Below are positions 15,836 to 24,913 of a DNA stretch of 51,633 nt, one piece after another. The stretch is taken from assembly GCA_017647405.1 (NCBI GenBank), contig JAGCKR010000068.1:1-51633 (forward strand), in the 5' to 3' direction. Below the pieces are notes generated by a model, which was not told where the DNA came from, did no database searches, and saw nothing but the letters and a program-made list of their open reading frames with translations. Each line of letters starts with the position of its first letter. The first letter of the stretch is position 1. The stretch is from Alphaproteobacteria bacterium. Lineage in GTDB: Bacteria; Pseudomonadota; Alphaproteobacteria; CAAHEQ01; UBA3637. The translations under genes and the position numbers were made by a program.

Positions 15836-15863
15836 TTGATTTTTTCCGAGAAATCTATATAGT
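15836..15863 (+). promoter_or_regulatory. promoter of yajC-secD-secF
   Basis: TTGATT (15836-15841), 16-base spacer, TATAGT (15858-15863), then GAAGGAGAT before the ATG at 15902. The same hexamer pair and spacing are found before tRNA-Ser. Confidence 0.5.
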
Positions 15864-15901
15864 AAATTTTATATTTTTAACTTGAGAAGGAGATATAAAT
15901 T

Positions 15902-16228
15902 ATGTTTATTTCAAATGCATTTGCAGGAACGGTTGATGTTGCAACTCAGACAACGCCTGCGGGGGGTGACTGGATGAGTTTGTTACTTCAAATTGCCCTT
16001 GTTTTTTTGGTTCTTTATCTGTTGCTCATTCGTCCGCAACAAAAAAGATTTAAAGAACATGAAAAAGCTTTAAATAGCATTAAAAAGGGAACAAAAGTGA
16101 TTGTGGGCGGTATCATCGGCTCTGTTACAAAAATTGAAGAAGATAAACTCAAAATTGAAATTTCAAAAGATGTTGAAATAACGGTTGTTAAAGCATATGT
16201 TTCTCAAGTTTTGGATGAAAAAAAATAA
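15902..16228 (+). CDS. yajC: preprotein translocase subunit YajC
   Basis: A 108-residue single-pass inner-membrane protein: one hydrophobic helix (WMSLLLQIALVFLVLYLLLI, about residues 24-43) ending in RPQQKRFKEHE, the YajC signature, then a small cytoplasmic domain with the GGIIGSVTKIEED stretch. YajC associates with SecDF and the SecYEG holotranslocon. It is the first gene of a yajC-secD-secF operon, 12 bases before secD, the usual order. Confidence 0.95.
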   Translation: MFISNAFAGTVDVATQTTPAGGDWMSLLLQIALVFLVLYLLLIRPQQKRFKEHEKALNSIKKGTKVIVGGIIGSVTKIEEDKLKIEISKDVEITVVKAYVSQVLDEKK

Positions 16229-16240
16229 GAAGGAAAAAAG

Positions 16241-17809
16241 ATGTTTGGATATTCAAAATTAAAAGTAGGTATTGTTGCCTTTACAATATTTTTAGGTGTT
16301 TTATTTTCAGTACCGACATTTCTTTCTGAAAACACATTAAAAAGTTTGCCAAAATCTGTTCAAAGTTGGTTTAAACCCATTACTCTTGGACTTGATTTAC
16401 AAGGTGGGTCATATTTATTGATGGAAGTTGATACGAATGACCTTTTGAAAGAAAGATTGGTTACATTGGCTGATTTATCGCGTTCAGATTTGCGCAAAAA
16501 CAAGATCAGGTTTTCAGGCCTTTCTGTTCTTGACGGGCAAATGACGGTGCGTATTTTAAATGCCGGTGATTTAATGTCTGCCAGAGAAGTGATCAGAAAG
16601 ATTGAACCTTCATTGTTAAATATTGAATCTGAAGAAAACATGCTTAAAGTTTCTTATACTGAAAAAGCAGTTGAAGAAATGCAACGTAAAGCTGTTGAAC
16701 AATCTGTTGAAATTGTGCGTCGTCGAATTGATGAACTGGGAACAAAAGAACCTCAGATTCAACAACAAGGAACAAATAGAATTGTTATTCAATTACCAGG
16801 CGTTCAAGATCCGTCAGAAATCAAAGCATTGCTTGGAAAAACTGCAAAAATGACCTTTCACTTAGTGGATGAGGAAACATCTGTTCAAGCAGCTCAAATG
16901 GGTAAATTATCACCAGATTCAATGTTAGTCAGCGGGGATGAAACAGGATATATTGTTTTAAAACGTCGCGTTGTTGTTTCAGGTTCGCAATTAGATGGCG
17001 CGAAAGGTAGCTATGATGAGAATGGTTCTCCAGCCGTTTCATTTAGTTTTAAAGCTGCTGGTGCAAAAGAATTTGCGAATGTGACAAGAGAAAATGTTGG
17101 TCGCAGATTGGCCATTGTTTTGGATGGAAAGGTTTTAAGTGCTCCAACAATCAATACCCCGATTACAGGTGGGCAAGGTATTATTACCGGTAATTTCACG
17201 ATGCAAGCAGCTAATGATTTGGCTTTAATGCTCAGAGCAGGGGCTTTGCCGGCTCCTCTTGTTGTTGCCGAAGAACGCGTTGTCGGCCCTGGTTTGGGAG
17301 AAGATTCCATTAAAGCCGGAACGGGTGCTTGTTTAATCGGATTGGCATTTATTTTTATTTTTATGTTAATCGTTTATGGCGGATTTGGAATTATTGCTGA
17401 TATCACCTTGTTGGTCAATGGTGTTTTATTATTGGCTCTTTTAAGCATTTTAGATGCCACGTTAACATTGCCAGGTGTAGCAGGTATTGCACTTACTTTG
17501 GCTATGGCTGTTGATGCCAATATTTTGATTATGGAACGGATGAAAGAAGAAATTCATCGGGGTGTTAAAAATCCGCAAGAAGTAATTAAGCGTGGATTTG
17601 AAGGCTCTTTTTCAGCAATTTTTGATGGCCAGTTGACAACATTATTTGCTGCCTTGTTCCTCTTTATGTTAGGTTCCGGTTCCGTTCGCGGATTTGGGAT
17701 CACGTTGGGTCTTGGCTTGGCAACAACAATGTATGCCGCCATTATTGTCAATAAAGTAATTTTTATGGTTTGGTATATGATTAAAAAGCCAAAAACAATT
17801 AATTTATAA
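16241..17809 (+). CDS. secD: protein translocase subunit SecD
   Basis: A 522-residue inner-membrane protein that, with SecF, uses the proton gradient to pull exported proteins through SecYEG. N-terminal membrane helix, then GLDLQGGSYLLMEVD (first conserved motif), a periplasmic P1 domain, and from about residue 350 five membrane helices of the RND type with the conserved AMAVDANILIMERMKEE motif containing the Asp used in proton transfer. Length is within the family range (about 520-610). Seven bases separate it from secF. Confidence 0.96.
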   Translation: MFGYSKLKVGIVAFTIFLGVLFSVPTFLSENTLKSLPKSVQSWFKPITLGLDLQGGSYLLMEVDTNDLLKERLVTLADLSRSDLRKNKIRFSGLSVLDGQMTVRILNAGDLMSAREVIRKIEPSLLNIESEENMLKVSYTEKAVEEMQRKAVEQSVEIVRRRIDELGTKEPQIQQQGTNRIVIQLPGVQDPSEIKALLGKTAKMTFHLVDEETSVQAAQMGKLSPDSMLVSGDETGYIVLKRRVVVSGSQLDGAKGSYDENGSPAVSFSFKAAGAKEFANVTRENVGRRLAIVLDGKVLSAPTINTPITGGQGIITGNFTMQAANDLALMLRAGALPAPLVVAEERVVGPGLGEDSIKAGTGACLIGLAFIFIFMLIVYGGFGIIADITLLVNGVLLLALLSILDATLTLPGVAGIALTLAMAVDANILIMERMKEEIHRGVKNPQEVIKRGFEGSFSAIFDGQLTTLFAALFLFMLGSGSVRGFGITLGLGLATTMYAAIIVNKVIFMVWYMIKKPKTINL

Positions 17810-17816
17810 GAGGCTG

Positions 17817-18740
17817 ATGATGTTAAGAAAATTATTTAGAAAAAGAGATTATAATTTTGATTTTATGAAGATTCGTAAAATCGGATTTGGGATTGCCATT
17901 GCATTGATAATTGCCAGTATTTCTTCCTTTGTTGTCAGAGGATTGAATTTTGGTATTGATTTTCAAGGTGGTATTTTGGTTGAAGTTTCAACAACAAAAG
18001 AAGTTGATATTGCGAAACTCAGAAAGGATTTGAATGGTCTTAAAGATTTATCTATCCAATCTGCCGGTCTTGAAGGGAATATTTTCCTGATTCAGGCACA
18101 ACCGGAAAAAGATCAAACAGGAGCTCAGGTTGTTGAACAAATTAAATCCATTTTGGGATCTGACTTCAAATATGAACGCGTTGAAGTGATTGGTCCGACA
18201 ATTGGTGAAGAATTAAAGAAAAATAGTTTGTTGGCCTCTATTTTGGCTCTTTTGGCAATTGCTATATATATTTGGTTTCGTTTTGAATGGCCGTTTGCCG
18301 TTGGATGTTTAATTTCTTTAGCATTCACATTAATTGTTGTTTTAGGGTTATTCTCAGCCTTTTATTGGGAATTTGATATGGTGGTTGTTGCCGGTGTGCT
18401 TTCTTTGGCTGGGTATGCCTGTAATGATACAATTGTTACATATGACCGTGTGCGTGAAAATTTGAAAAAACATCGTGCTAAATCAACAGATGCCATTTTG
18501 AATCAAGGAATTAATGAAACACTCTCTCGAACGATTTTAACAGGTGTTTCAACACTTGTGATGATTTTTGTTTTGATTATTATGGGTGGAACAACTTTGA
18601 GAGGATTCTCACTTTCTTTATTCTTTGGTATTTTGTTTGGAACGTTTGCCTCAATTTTTGTTGCCGTTCCGTTACTCAGATACTTTGATATCAAAATATT
18701 GGCTGATGATACAGCTGGTACATATAAGCCAAAGGAATAA
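17817..18740 (+). CDS. secF: protein translocase subunit SecF
   Basis: A 307-residue partner of SecD. The N-terminal region has RGLNFGIDFQGGILVEV, the SecF equivalent of the SecD GG motif; then the membrane domain with LSLAGYACNDTIVTYDRVRE, where the Asp and Arg of D-T-I-V-x-x-D-R are characteristic of SecF, and LSRTILTGVSTLVM. Two adjacent ATG codons (17817 and 17820) are possible starts. It ends the operon before a strong terminator. Confidence 0.96.
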   Translation: MMLRKLFRKRDYNFDFMKIRKIGFGIAIALIIASISSFVVRGLNFGIDFQGGILVEVSTTKEVDIAKLRKDLNGLKDLSIQSAGLEGNIFLIQAQPEKDQTGAQVVEQIKSILGSDFKYERVEVIGPTIGEELKKNSLLASILALLAIAIYIWFRFEWPFAVGCLISLAFTLIVVLGLFSAFYWEFDMVVVAGVLSLAGYACNDTIVTYDRVRENLKKHRAKSTDAILNQGINETLSRTILTGVSTLVMIFVLIIMGGTTLRGFSLSLFFGILFGTFASIFVAVPLLRYFDIKILADDTAGTYKPKE

Positions 18741-18757
18741 CAATCCGCTTGAAAGAA

Positions 18758-18790
18758 AATAACGCAGTATTCTTACTGCGTTATTTTTTT
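18758..18790 (+). terminator. terminator of the yajC-secDF operon
   Basis: Perfect 12-base arms AATAACGCAGTA / TACTGCGTTATT with a four-base loop, followed by a T-run. Confidence 0.92.
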
Positions 18791-18927
18791 ATTTAGATTA
18801 ACTTAATATTACAAATGTATATGTATTTTTCTTTGTTTGTTTCTATTAAGGTATTTTTAGCATAAAAATTTAACTGGTTTTTTAATGATGACGGATATTG
18901 TATTTTTTTTAAGGTTGTATGACGCTT

Positions 18928-18972
18928 AAAAAAAATAAAACTCCTGTTTATTATCAAACAAACAGGAGTTTT
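18928..18972 (-). terminator. terminator of nifJ
   Basis: On the minus strand: AAAACTCCTGTTT and AAACAGGAGTTTT arms (18960-18972 and 18937-18949), followed by ATTTTTTTT. It lies 22 bases after the nifJ stop. Confidence 0.9.
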
Positions 18973-18993
18973 ATATGAATAAGTTTCTTTAAA

Positions 18994-21900
18994 CTATTCA
19001 GCTTTTGCTAAGCGTTCATAAAGTTTAAAGCGGTTATCAATTTGCGCCTGAGCTTTTTGAAGCAGTTCTTCATAATGATCAGGATTTGCTTGTTTAACAG
19101 CCTTAAATCTGGATTCTAAGGCCATGAATTCACTTACCGGACGAGTTATTTTACTATCCAATTGGAAGGGGTTCAAGCCTTGCTCTGCGCGTCTTGGATC
19201 AAAACGGTAAAGAGGCCATAAACCTGTTTCAACGGCTAGTTTTTGGTGTTCTAACCCATCTTTTCCGATATCATACCCATGGGAAATACAGTGGCTGTAT
19301 GCAATAATGAGGGAGGGGCCGTTAAAGCTTTCGGCTTCATTTAAAACTTGAAGCGTATGCATATCTTTTGCACCCAATGAAATACTGGCAACATAAACAC
19401 CCCCAGAAGAAGCAGCAATCATGCCCAAATCTTTACGAGGCAATTCGGAACCTGCCATAGCAAATTTGGCGGAAGCTCCGATCGGTGTTGCTTTAGACCG
19501 TTGACCACCGGTATTGGAATAAACATTTGTGTCCATAACCATGATATTAACGTTTTTACCGCTGTATAAGACATGGTCTAAACCGCCGTAACCAATATCA
19601 TAAGCCCAACCGTCACCACCTAAAATCCAAACGGATTTGTTGACCAAATAATCGGCATTATCGAGCAAGAGTTTTGCTTTTGGTGTTAAGAGGCGCTCCA
19701 GTTTTTCTTTTAATTCTTTGACACGGGCGCGTTGTTCTTGAATACCTGTTTCCGTTGATTGATCAGCTTGAATAATACTGTCAACCAATGTTTCGCCAAC
19801 TTCTGCCGTCATTTCTTTTAACAGTTGCATGGCAAATTCTTTTTTGGAGTCAACACTTGTTCTGATACCTAAACCAAATTCGGCGTTATCTTCAAACAAG
19901 GAGTTTGCCCAAGCCGGACCAAAACCGGCGCTGTTTTTAGCATAAGGAGTTGTTGGCAAATTACCGCTATAAATAGAGGAACATCCCGTTGCATTGGCAA
20001 CGATTAATCGATCACCAAACAGTTGTGTCATCATTTTTACATAAGGTGTTTCCCCACAACCGGCACAAGCCCCAGAAAATTCAAAGAGCGGACGCATTAA
20101 AGCCAATGATTTAATTTGTTTTGGATTTAATTTCGTGCGATCCGGATCCGGTAAAGACATAAAGAATTCAAAATTTTTGATTTCGTCTTCTAAATGGTTT
20201 TCAATGGGTTCCATCATTAATGGTTTTTTATTAGGATCTAATCTATCCTTAACAGGGCAGGTGCTTGTGCAAATGCTACAACCAGTGCAATCCTCTGGAG
20301 CAATTTGTAAGATAAATTTTTCACCCATAAATTCTTTGCCCTTGTAATCGGCTGTTTTTAAGGTTGAAGGAGCATTTTTCAATTGTTCTGCAGTTGCTGT
20401 TTTCGCTCTGATAGCGGCATGAGGACAAACACTGACGCATTTTCCGCATTGAATACAAATGCTTGGATCCCAAACAGGGATTTGCGTTGCAATGCGTCTT
20501 TTTTCATATTTTGCAGTGTCTGTTGGCCAAGTGCCGTCTGCCGTCCATTCTAAAGCGCTGACAGGTAATTGATCACCACGACCTTCAATGATTTTTCCGG
20601 TTACTTCCTGTAATAATTTCGGTGCATTTGTTGGAATGCCGGGCTGTCTTGTATGAACGGAATTTACTTCCCCGATTTCAATTTCATGCAAATGTTCCAA
20701 AGAGGCATCAATGGCTTTTATATTGGCATCAATCACTTCTTGCCCTTTGCGTGCATATGTTTTTTGAACAGCCTTTTTAATTTTTTGAATGGCTTCTTCT
20801 TTTGGAAGAACACCTGAAATGGCAAAGAAACAAGTTTGCATAATTGTGTTAATTCGGCGACCCATTCCTGTTTTTAAAGCAACATCAACGGCGTTGATAG
20901 CATAGAGTTTAATATTTTTATCAACGATTTCTTGTTGCACTTCGCGAGGCAGTGAGTTCCAAACATTTTCTTTTTCTTCATTTGTGTTAATTAAGAAAAC
21001 TGCATTTTTGCTGGCATATGTAAGCACATCCGTTTTAAAAAGGAATGGCATGTGATGGCAGGCAATAAAACTTGCTTTTTGAATCAAATAAGGGGCTTTA
21101 ATAGGATTTTTTGAAAATCTTAAATGAGAAGTTGTCATTCCGCCGGACTTTTTGGAATCATAAACAAAATAAGCTTGTCCAAAGTAATCATCTCCATCGG
21201 CAATAATTTTAATGGAGTTTTTGTTGGCGCCAACCGTTCCATCAGATCCAAGTCCAACGAAAATGCAACGAGAAACTTCTTCTGATTCAATATCAAAGTC
21301 AGCATCATAGTCTAAGGATAAATTGGTGACATCGTCTTGAATACCAACTGTAAAATGCGGTTTGCTTTTGTTTTCAAAAACGGCTTTTGCCATGGCGGAG
21401 GTGAATTCTTTGGAAGATAATCCATATCGACCACCCAAAACTTTTGGCATAGAGTTTAAAGAACCGTTTGCAACGCCTTCCGCCAACGTTGAAACAACAT
21501 CCAGATAAAGAGGTTCCCCAACAGAGCCAGATTCTTTTGTTCTATCTAACACATTGATATATTGAACCGTTTTTGGTAACGCATTGATAAAAGCGGTTTT
21601 GGGGAAGGGGCGATATAAGCGAACACCTAACACGCCGACTTTACTTCCTTTTTGGTTTAATACTTTTGCTGTTTCTTCCAATGTTTCAACGCTTGATCCC
21701 ATAGCGACAACAACTTCTGTTGCATCAGCCGGACCTTTATATTCAACCAAATGATAGTTTCTTCCTGTTACCTCGGCAAATTTTTTCATTGCGGTTTCAA
21801 CAAAAGCAGGACAATTATTATAATATTTATTGGCAGCTTCTTTAATTTGGAAGAAAACATCCGGATTTTGTGCCGTTCCTTTGATTTTTGGATTTTCCGG

Positions 21901-22530
21901 TTTTAAAGCATTTTTTGTTGCAAAATCTGTTGGAATATCCTTCATTAATTCTTTTAAATCACTGTCTGACAGCAACTCAATTTTATTAATTTCATGGCTT
22001 GTTCTAAACCCGTCAAAGAAATGGATAAATGGAATTCTTGAAAGGAAAGTGGACATCTGTGCAATAGCGGCAATATCTTGTGCTTCTTGAACAGAATTAG
22101 AGGCAATCATGGCAAACCCTGTTTGGCGACAAGCCATAACATCTGAATGATCTCCGAAAATAGATAGCGCATGACCGGCAACGGTTCTGGCAGCTACATG
22201 CATGACAAACGGTGTTAATTCACCGGCAATTTTATACATATTCGGAATCATCAAAAGTAAGCCTTGTGATGCTGTATAAGTGGTTGTCATTGAACCGGCT
22301 TGTAAAGAACCGTGAACAGCGCCGATAGCACCAGCTTCTGATTGCATTTCAAGCACATCCGGCACTTTTCCCCAAATGTTTTTCACACCGGCACTGGCCC
22401 AGGTATCTGACCATTCACCCATTGGGGAAGAGGGGGTAATCGGATAGATAATGGACACTTCGTTTAATTTATGTGCAACTAATGCGGCTGCTTCATTGGC
22501 ATCAACCATTTTAATTTGTTTTTCAGACAT
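18994..22530 (-). CDS. nifJ: pyruvate:ferredoxin (flavodoxin) oxidoreductase
   Basis: A 1178-residue single-chain enzyme that decarboxylates pyruvate to acetyl-CoA and CO2 and passes electrons to ferredoxin or flavodoxin. All domains are present: N-terminal pyrimidine-binding domain (YPITPSSPMGEWSD), transketolase-C-like domain, gamma domain, a ferredoxin domain with two 4Fe-4S clusters (CIQCGKCVSVCP near residue 692 and CTGCSICTSTCP near 746), and C-terminal TPP-binding domain (ACAGCGETPYVK, GGDGWAYDIGYGGLDHVL). Length is normal for the family (about 1170-1200). The enzyme is oxygen-sensitive and typical of anaerobes, so it is informative about lifestyle. It is expressed as a single gene from the promoter at 22567-22595. 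Confidence 0.97.
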   Translation of the reverse strand: MSEKQIKMVDANEAAALVAHKLNEVSIIYPITPSSPMGEWSDTWASAGVKNIWGKVPDVLEMQSEAGAIGAVHGSLQAGSMTTTYTASQGLLLMIPNMYKIAGELTPFVMHVAARTVAGHALSIFGDHSDVMACRQTGFAMIASNSVQEAQDIAAIAQMSTFLSRIPFIHFFDGFRTSHEINKIELLSDSDLKELMKDIPTDFATKNALKPENPKIKGTAQNPDVFFQIKEAANKYYNNCPAFVETAMKKFAEVTGRNYHLVEYKGPADATEVVVAMGSSVETLEETAKVLNQKGSKVGVLGVRLYRPFPKTAFINALPKTVQYINVLDRTKESGSVGEPLYLDVVSTLAEGVANGSLNSMPKVLGGRYGLSSKEFTSAMAKAVFENKSKPHFTVGIQDDVTNLSLDYDADFDIESEEVSRCIFVGLGSDGTVGANKNSIKIIADGDDYFGQAYFVYDSKKSGGMTTSHLRFSKNPIKAPYLIQKASFIACHHMPFLFKTDVLTYASKNAVFLINTNEEKENVWNSLPREVQQEIVDKNIKLYAINAVDVALKTGMGRRINTIMQTCFFAISGVLPKEEAIQKIKKAVQKTYARKGQEVIDANIKAIDASLEHLHEIEIGEVNSVHTRQPGIPTNAPKLLQEVTGKIIEGRGDQLPVSALEWTADGTWPTDTAKYEKRRIATQIPVWDPSICIQCGKCVSVCPHAAIRAKTATAEQLKNAPSTLKTADYKGKEFMGEKFILQIAPEDCTGCSICTSTCPVKDRLDPNKKPLMMEPIENHLEDEIKNFEFFMSLPDPDRTKLNPKQIKSLALMRPLFEFSGACAGCGETPYVKMMTQLFGDRLIVANATGCSSIYSGNLPTTPYAKNSAGFGPAWANSLFEDNAEFGLGIRTSVDSKKEFAMQLLKEMTAEVGETLVDSIIQADQSTETGIQEQRARVKELKEKLERLLTPKAKLLLDNADYLVNKSVWILGGDGWAYDIGYGGLDHVLYSGKNVNIMVMDTNVYSNTGGQRSKATPIGASAKFAMAGSELPRKDLGMIAASSGGVYVASISLGAKDMHTLQVLNEAESFNGPSLIIAYSHCISHGYDIGKDGLEHQKLAVETGLWPLYRFDPRRAEQGLNPFQLDSKITRPVSEFMALESRFKAVKQANPDHYEELLQKAQAQIDNRFKLYERLAKAE

Positions 22531-22566
22531 CTTTTTTCCTTTCGCCTAAAAATTTTTAATGAATTT

Positions 22567-22595
22567 TTTATACACGAAATAAAAGAAATTGTCTA
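22567..22595 (-). promoter_or_regulatory. promoter of nifJ
   Basis: On the minus strand TAGACA (22590-22595), 17-base spacer, TATAAA (22567-22572). It lies in the 129-base gap between mutL and nifJ, showing nifJ can be transcribed separately. Confidence 0.5.
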
Positions 22596-22659
22596 GTATA
22601 AAACGGCTTTTTTCCCCGAAATAGTCATAAAAATGTATCTTGTTGTTTTTTTTGATTTT

Positions 22660-24570
22660 TTACTTGCTTCGTCCAAAAAGACGTTCAACATCCGGTAATT
22701 TTAATTCAATATATGTTGGGCGGCCGTGAATGCATTGCCCTGATGTTGAGCATTCTTCCATTTGTCTTAAAAGAGCATTCATTTCACTGATTGTTAAATT
22801 TCGACCGGCTCTGATGGATCCGTGACAAGCCATTCTGGCGCAAATATCTTTTAATTTGTCTTTTAATAAAACAGTATCTTCAAATTCTTTAAGTGTTTGG
22901 GCTAAATCTTCCATGAGTTTTGGAATGTTTGTTTTATTAAAGATGGCAGGCATTTCTCTGATAATAATGCTGTTTCCGCCGAAAGGTTCGATAACAAAAC
23001 CAAAATTTTTAAGTTCTTCGGCACGTTCTAAAAGAATAATTGCCTCATCTTCCGATAGATCAACAATTTCAGGAATAAGTAACAGCTGTGCTTGTAATGC
23101 TTCATGATTTTTAATTAACCGCTCATAGGTTAAGCGCTCATGTGCTGCATGTTGATCTGTGATAATAATACTATCTTTTGTTTGAGAAACAATATAAGTT
23201 TCATGCATTTGTGCTTTTGCAAACCCAAGAGGTGGAAATGTATCAGCACAAAGATCCACCTGTTGGATGGAAATAGGGGCTGGTTCTTCATAAGCTTTAA
23301 CACTGAATGTTGATTCATTAAAGCGTATAGGTTCTTGTTGAATGGGTTGTTGCGCTGAAAGTGGTGTTATAGAAAGCGATTTTTCTTCTGATGAAAACGT
23401 AAATTTTTCTGTTTCATTTGAGATAGAAGAAATGTCACTTTCCGGTGGTTCGGTCTTGGAGGTTGGGTAAAAAGAAGGTTCTTTGATAAAAGAAGTTGTT
23501 TTTCCAAAACTTGCAAATGGGGTATGAACAACGCTTTTTTCAAGTGCCCCAATGCCAATGGTTGAGCTTGTCCGATGACCATTTTCTGCTAAAACATTTC
23601 TGATGGCAGAAACGAGTAATCCTCTGATTTTGGCGGCATTTGAAAAGCGTACCTCTGTTTTTGCTGGATGAACGTTTACATCAACTTCTTGTTGCGGAAC
23701 GGATAAAAAGAGGGCTAAAACCGGATGAGTATCATGCCCGATTAGTCCTTGAAATGCACCTCTAATAGCTCCGATTAAAACTTTATCTTTTACAAATCTG
23801 CCATTGACAAACAGATATTGGTCTTGGCTGGTGGAACGGGTGTATGTCGGTAATCCCACAAAACCGGTGAGCTTGTTTCCATCATAGTCGGCTTCAATCG
23901 GGAGAGCATTTTCATCAAATGCTTTGCCGATAATTTGGGTGATACGTGTTAAAAGCGTGGTAGCTGGGGTGTAATTTAGAATGGTTCTTCTTTCGTCCGC
24001 GAGCGAAAAATGAATGTGCGGATAAGCCATGGCCAAACGATTAACGGTATCTTTAATATTTAAAAGTTCTGATTGCGCTGATTTTAAAAATTTTAATCGG
24101 GCAGGGGTTGCAAAAAATAAATCCTTAACTTCAACGGTTGTTCCATATGTTGCAGGTACAGGAGCCACTTCTTTTTTGACACCGCCTTCAACGGTTATTT
24201 TCCAAGCTTCATCCATTTGTTTGGTTCTGGATGTAATCGATAATTTGGCAACGGAAGCAATAGAAGGAAGGGCTTCTCCTCTGAATCCTAAAAAACAAAT
24301 GTGAAATAAATCATCATCCGGTAATTTGCTGGTTGCATGTCGTTCAACACAGAGTTCTAACTCCTCTTTAGACATCCCTTTACCGTTATCTGTTACCGAA
24401 AAGAATGTTTTTCCGCCTTCTTGGATTTTAATTTCAATTCTTGAGCTGCCTGCATCAATGGCATTTTCAATCAATTCTTTTAAAGCGGCAGCCGGTCGTT
24501 CAACAACTTCACCGGCGGCAATCTGATTGATTAAATTTTGTGGAAGAAGACGAATGGATGAGTTACTCAT
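22660..24570 (-). CDS. mutL: DNA mismatch repair protein MutL
   Basis: A 636-residue protein. The N-terminal GHKL ATPase is intact: motif I VVERPAAALKELIENAIDAG, motif II DNGKGM, motif III GFRGEALPSI. A variable Pro/Ser-rich linker (about residues 345-430) leads to the C-terminal dimerisation domain. Near residue 471 the DQHAAHERLTYE sequence fits the metal-binding endonuclease motif DQHA-x2-E-x4-E, so this MutL should nick DNA itself, as in bacteria without MutH. The final FGRSK tail and CxHGRP (QCIHGRPTY) are also present. Its start overlaps the end of the small upstream gene by eight bases. Confidence 0.96.
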   Translation of the reverse strand: MSNSSIRLLPQNLINQIAAGEVVERPAAALKELIENAIDAGSSRIEIKIQEGGKTFFSVTDNGKGMSKEELELCVERHATSKLPDDDLFHICFLGFRGEALPSIASVAKLSITSRTKQMDEAWKITVEGGVKKEVAPVPATYGTTVEVKDLFFATPARLKFLKSAQSELLNIKDTVNRLAMAYPHIHFSLADERRTILNYTPATTLLTRITQIIGKAFDENALPIEADYDGNKLTGFVGLPTYTRSTSQDQYLFVNGRFVKDKVLIGAIRGAFQGLIGHDTHPVLALFLSVPQQEVDVNVHPAKTEVRFSNAAKIRGLLVSAIRNVLAENGHRTSSTIGIGALEKSVVHTPFASFGKTTSFIKEPSFYPTSKTEPPESDISSISNETEKFTFSSEEKSLSITPLSAQQPIQQEPIRFNESTFSVKAYEEPAPISIQQVDLCADTFPPLGFAKAQMHETYIVSQTKDSIIITDQHAAHERLTYERLIKNHEALQAQLLLIPEIVDLSEDEAIILLERAEELKNFGFVIEPFGGNSIIIREMPAIFNKTNIPKLMEDLAQTLKEFEDTVLLKDKLKDICARMACHGSIRAGRNLTISEMNALLRQMEECSTSGQCIHGRPTYIELKLPDVERLFGRSK

Positions 24571-24874
24571 GTATATATACCTTGATAGATCTTGTTAAAG
24601 GAATAAATTGTTTTTTCTTTTTTAAAGAAATGATTTTTGCTGTTTGGAGAGGTTCTTTTGGCTTTAACTCACCTAAAATTAAATTAACTTCTTCTGCAGA
24701 AAGAGAAGCGGGAGAAGCGTCTTTAATTTTTCTATAAGCTATTTTTAATTTAACTTGTGAGCGATAATTTTTTGAAATGAGAAATAATCCCTTATAAAAA
24801 AGGATGTCTGAAACTTTTTCTTTTAACGAATTAGTTTTCAGATTTGTTTCTCTTCGTGCGGAATAAAATTTCAT
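24563..24874 (-). CDS. small basic protein, unknown, upstream of mutL
   Basis: A 103-residue Lys-rich protein with no membrane segment or signal peptide. AGAGGT lies upstream of its ATG and its end overlaps the mutL start by eight bases, so it is probably co-translated. I do not recognise the family. The composition (many K, L and S, one helical centre) is protein-like rather than a shadow, because no gene lies opposite. It may contribute to nucleic-acid handling with MutL, which is only a guess from position. Confidence 0.5.
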   Translation of the reverse strand: MKFYSARRETNLKTNSLKEKVSDILFYKGLFLISKNYRSQVKLKIAYRKIKDASPASLSAEEVNLILGELKPKEPLQTAKIISLKKKKQFIPLTRSIKVYIHE

Positions 24875-24913
24875 TTGATACCTCTGTTAAAATATACCGC
24901 TCACAATATTATT

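Noticed and set aside
24894..24907. Minus-strand TTGTGAGCGG resembling a lac operator half
   Set aside because: Only one half matches, there is no partner arm and no regulator nearby; chance similarity.
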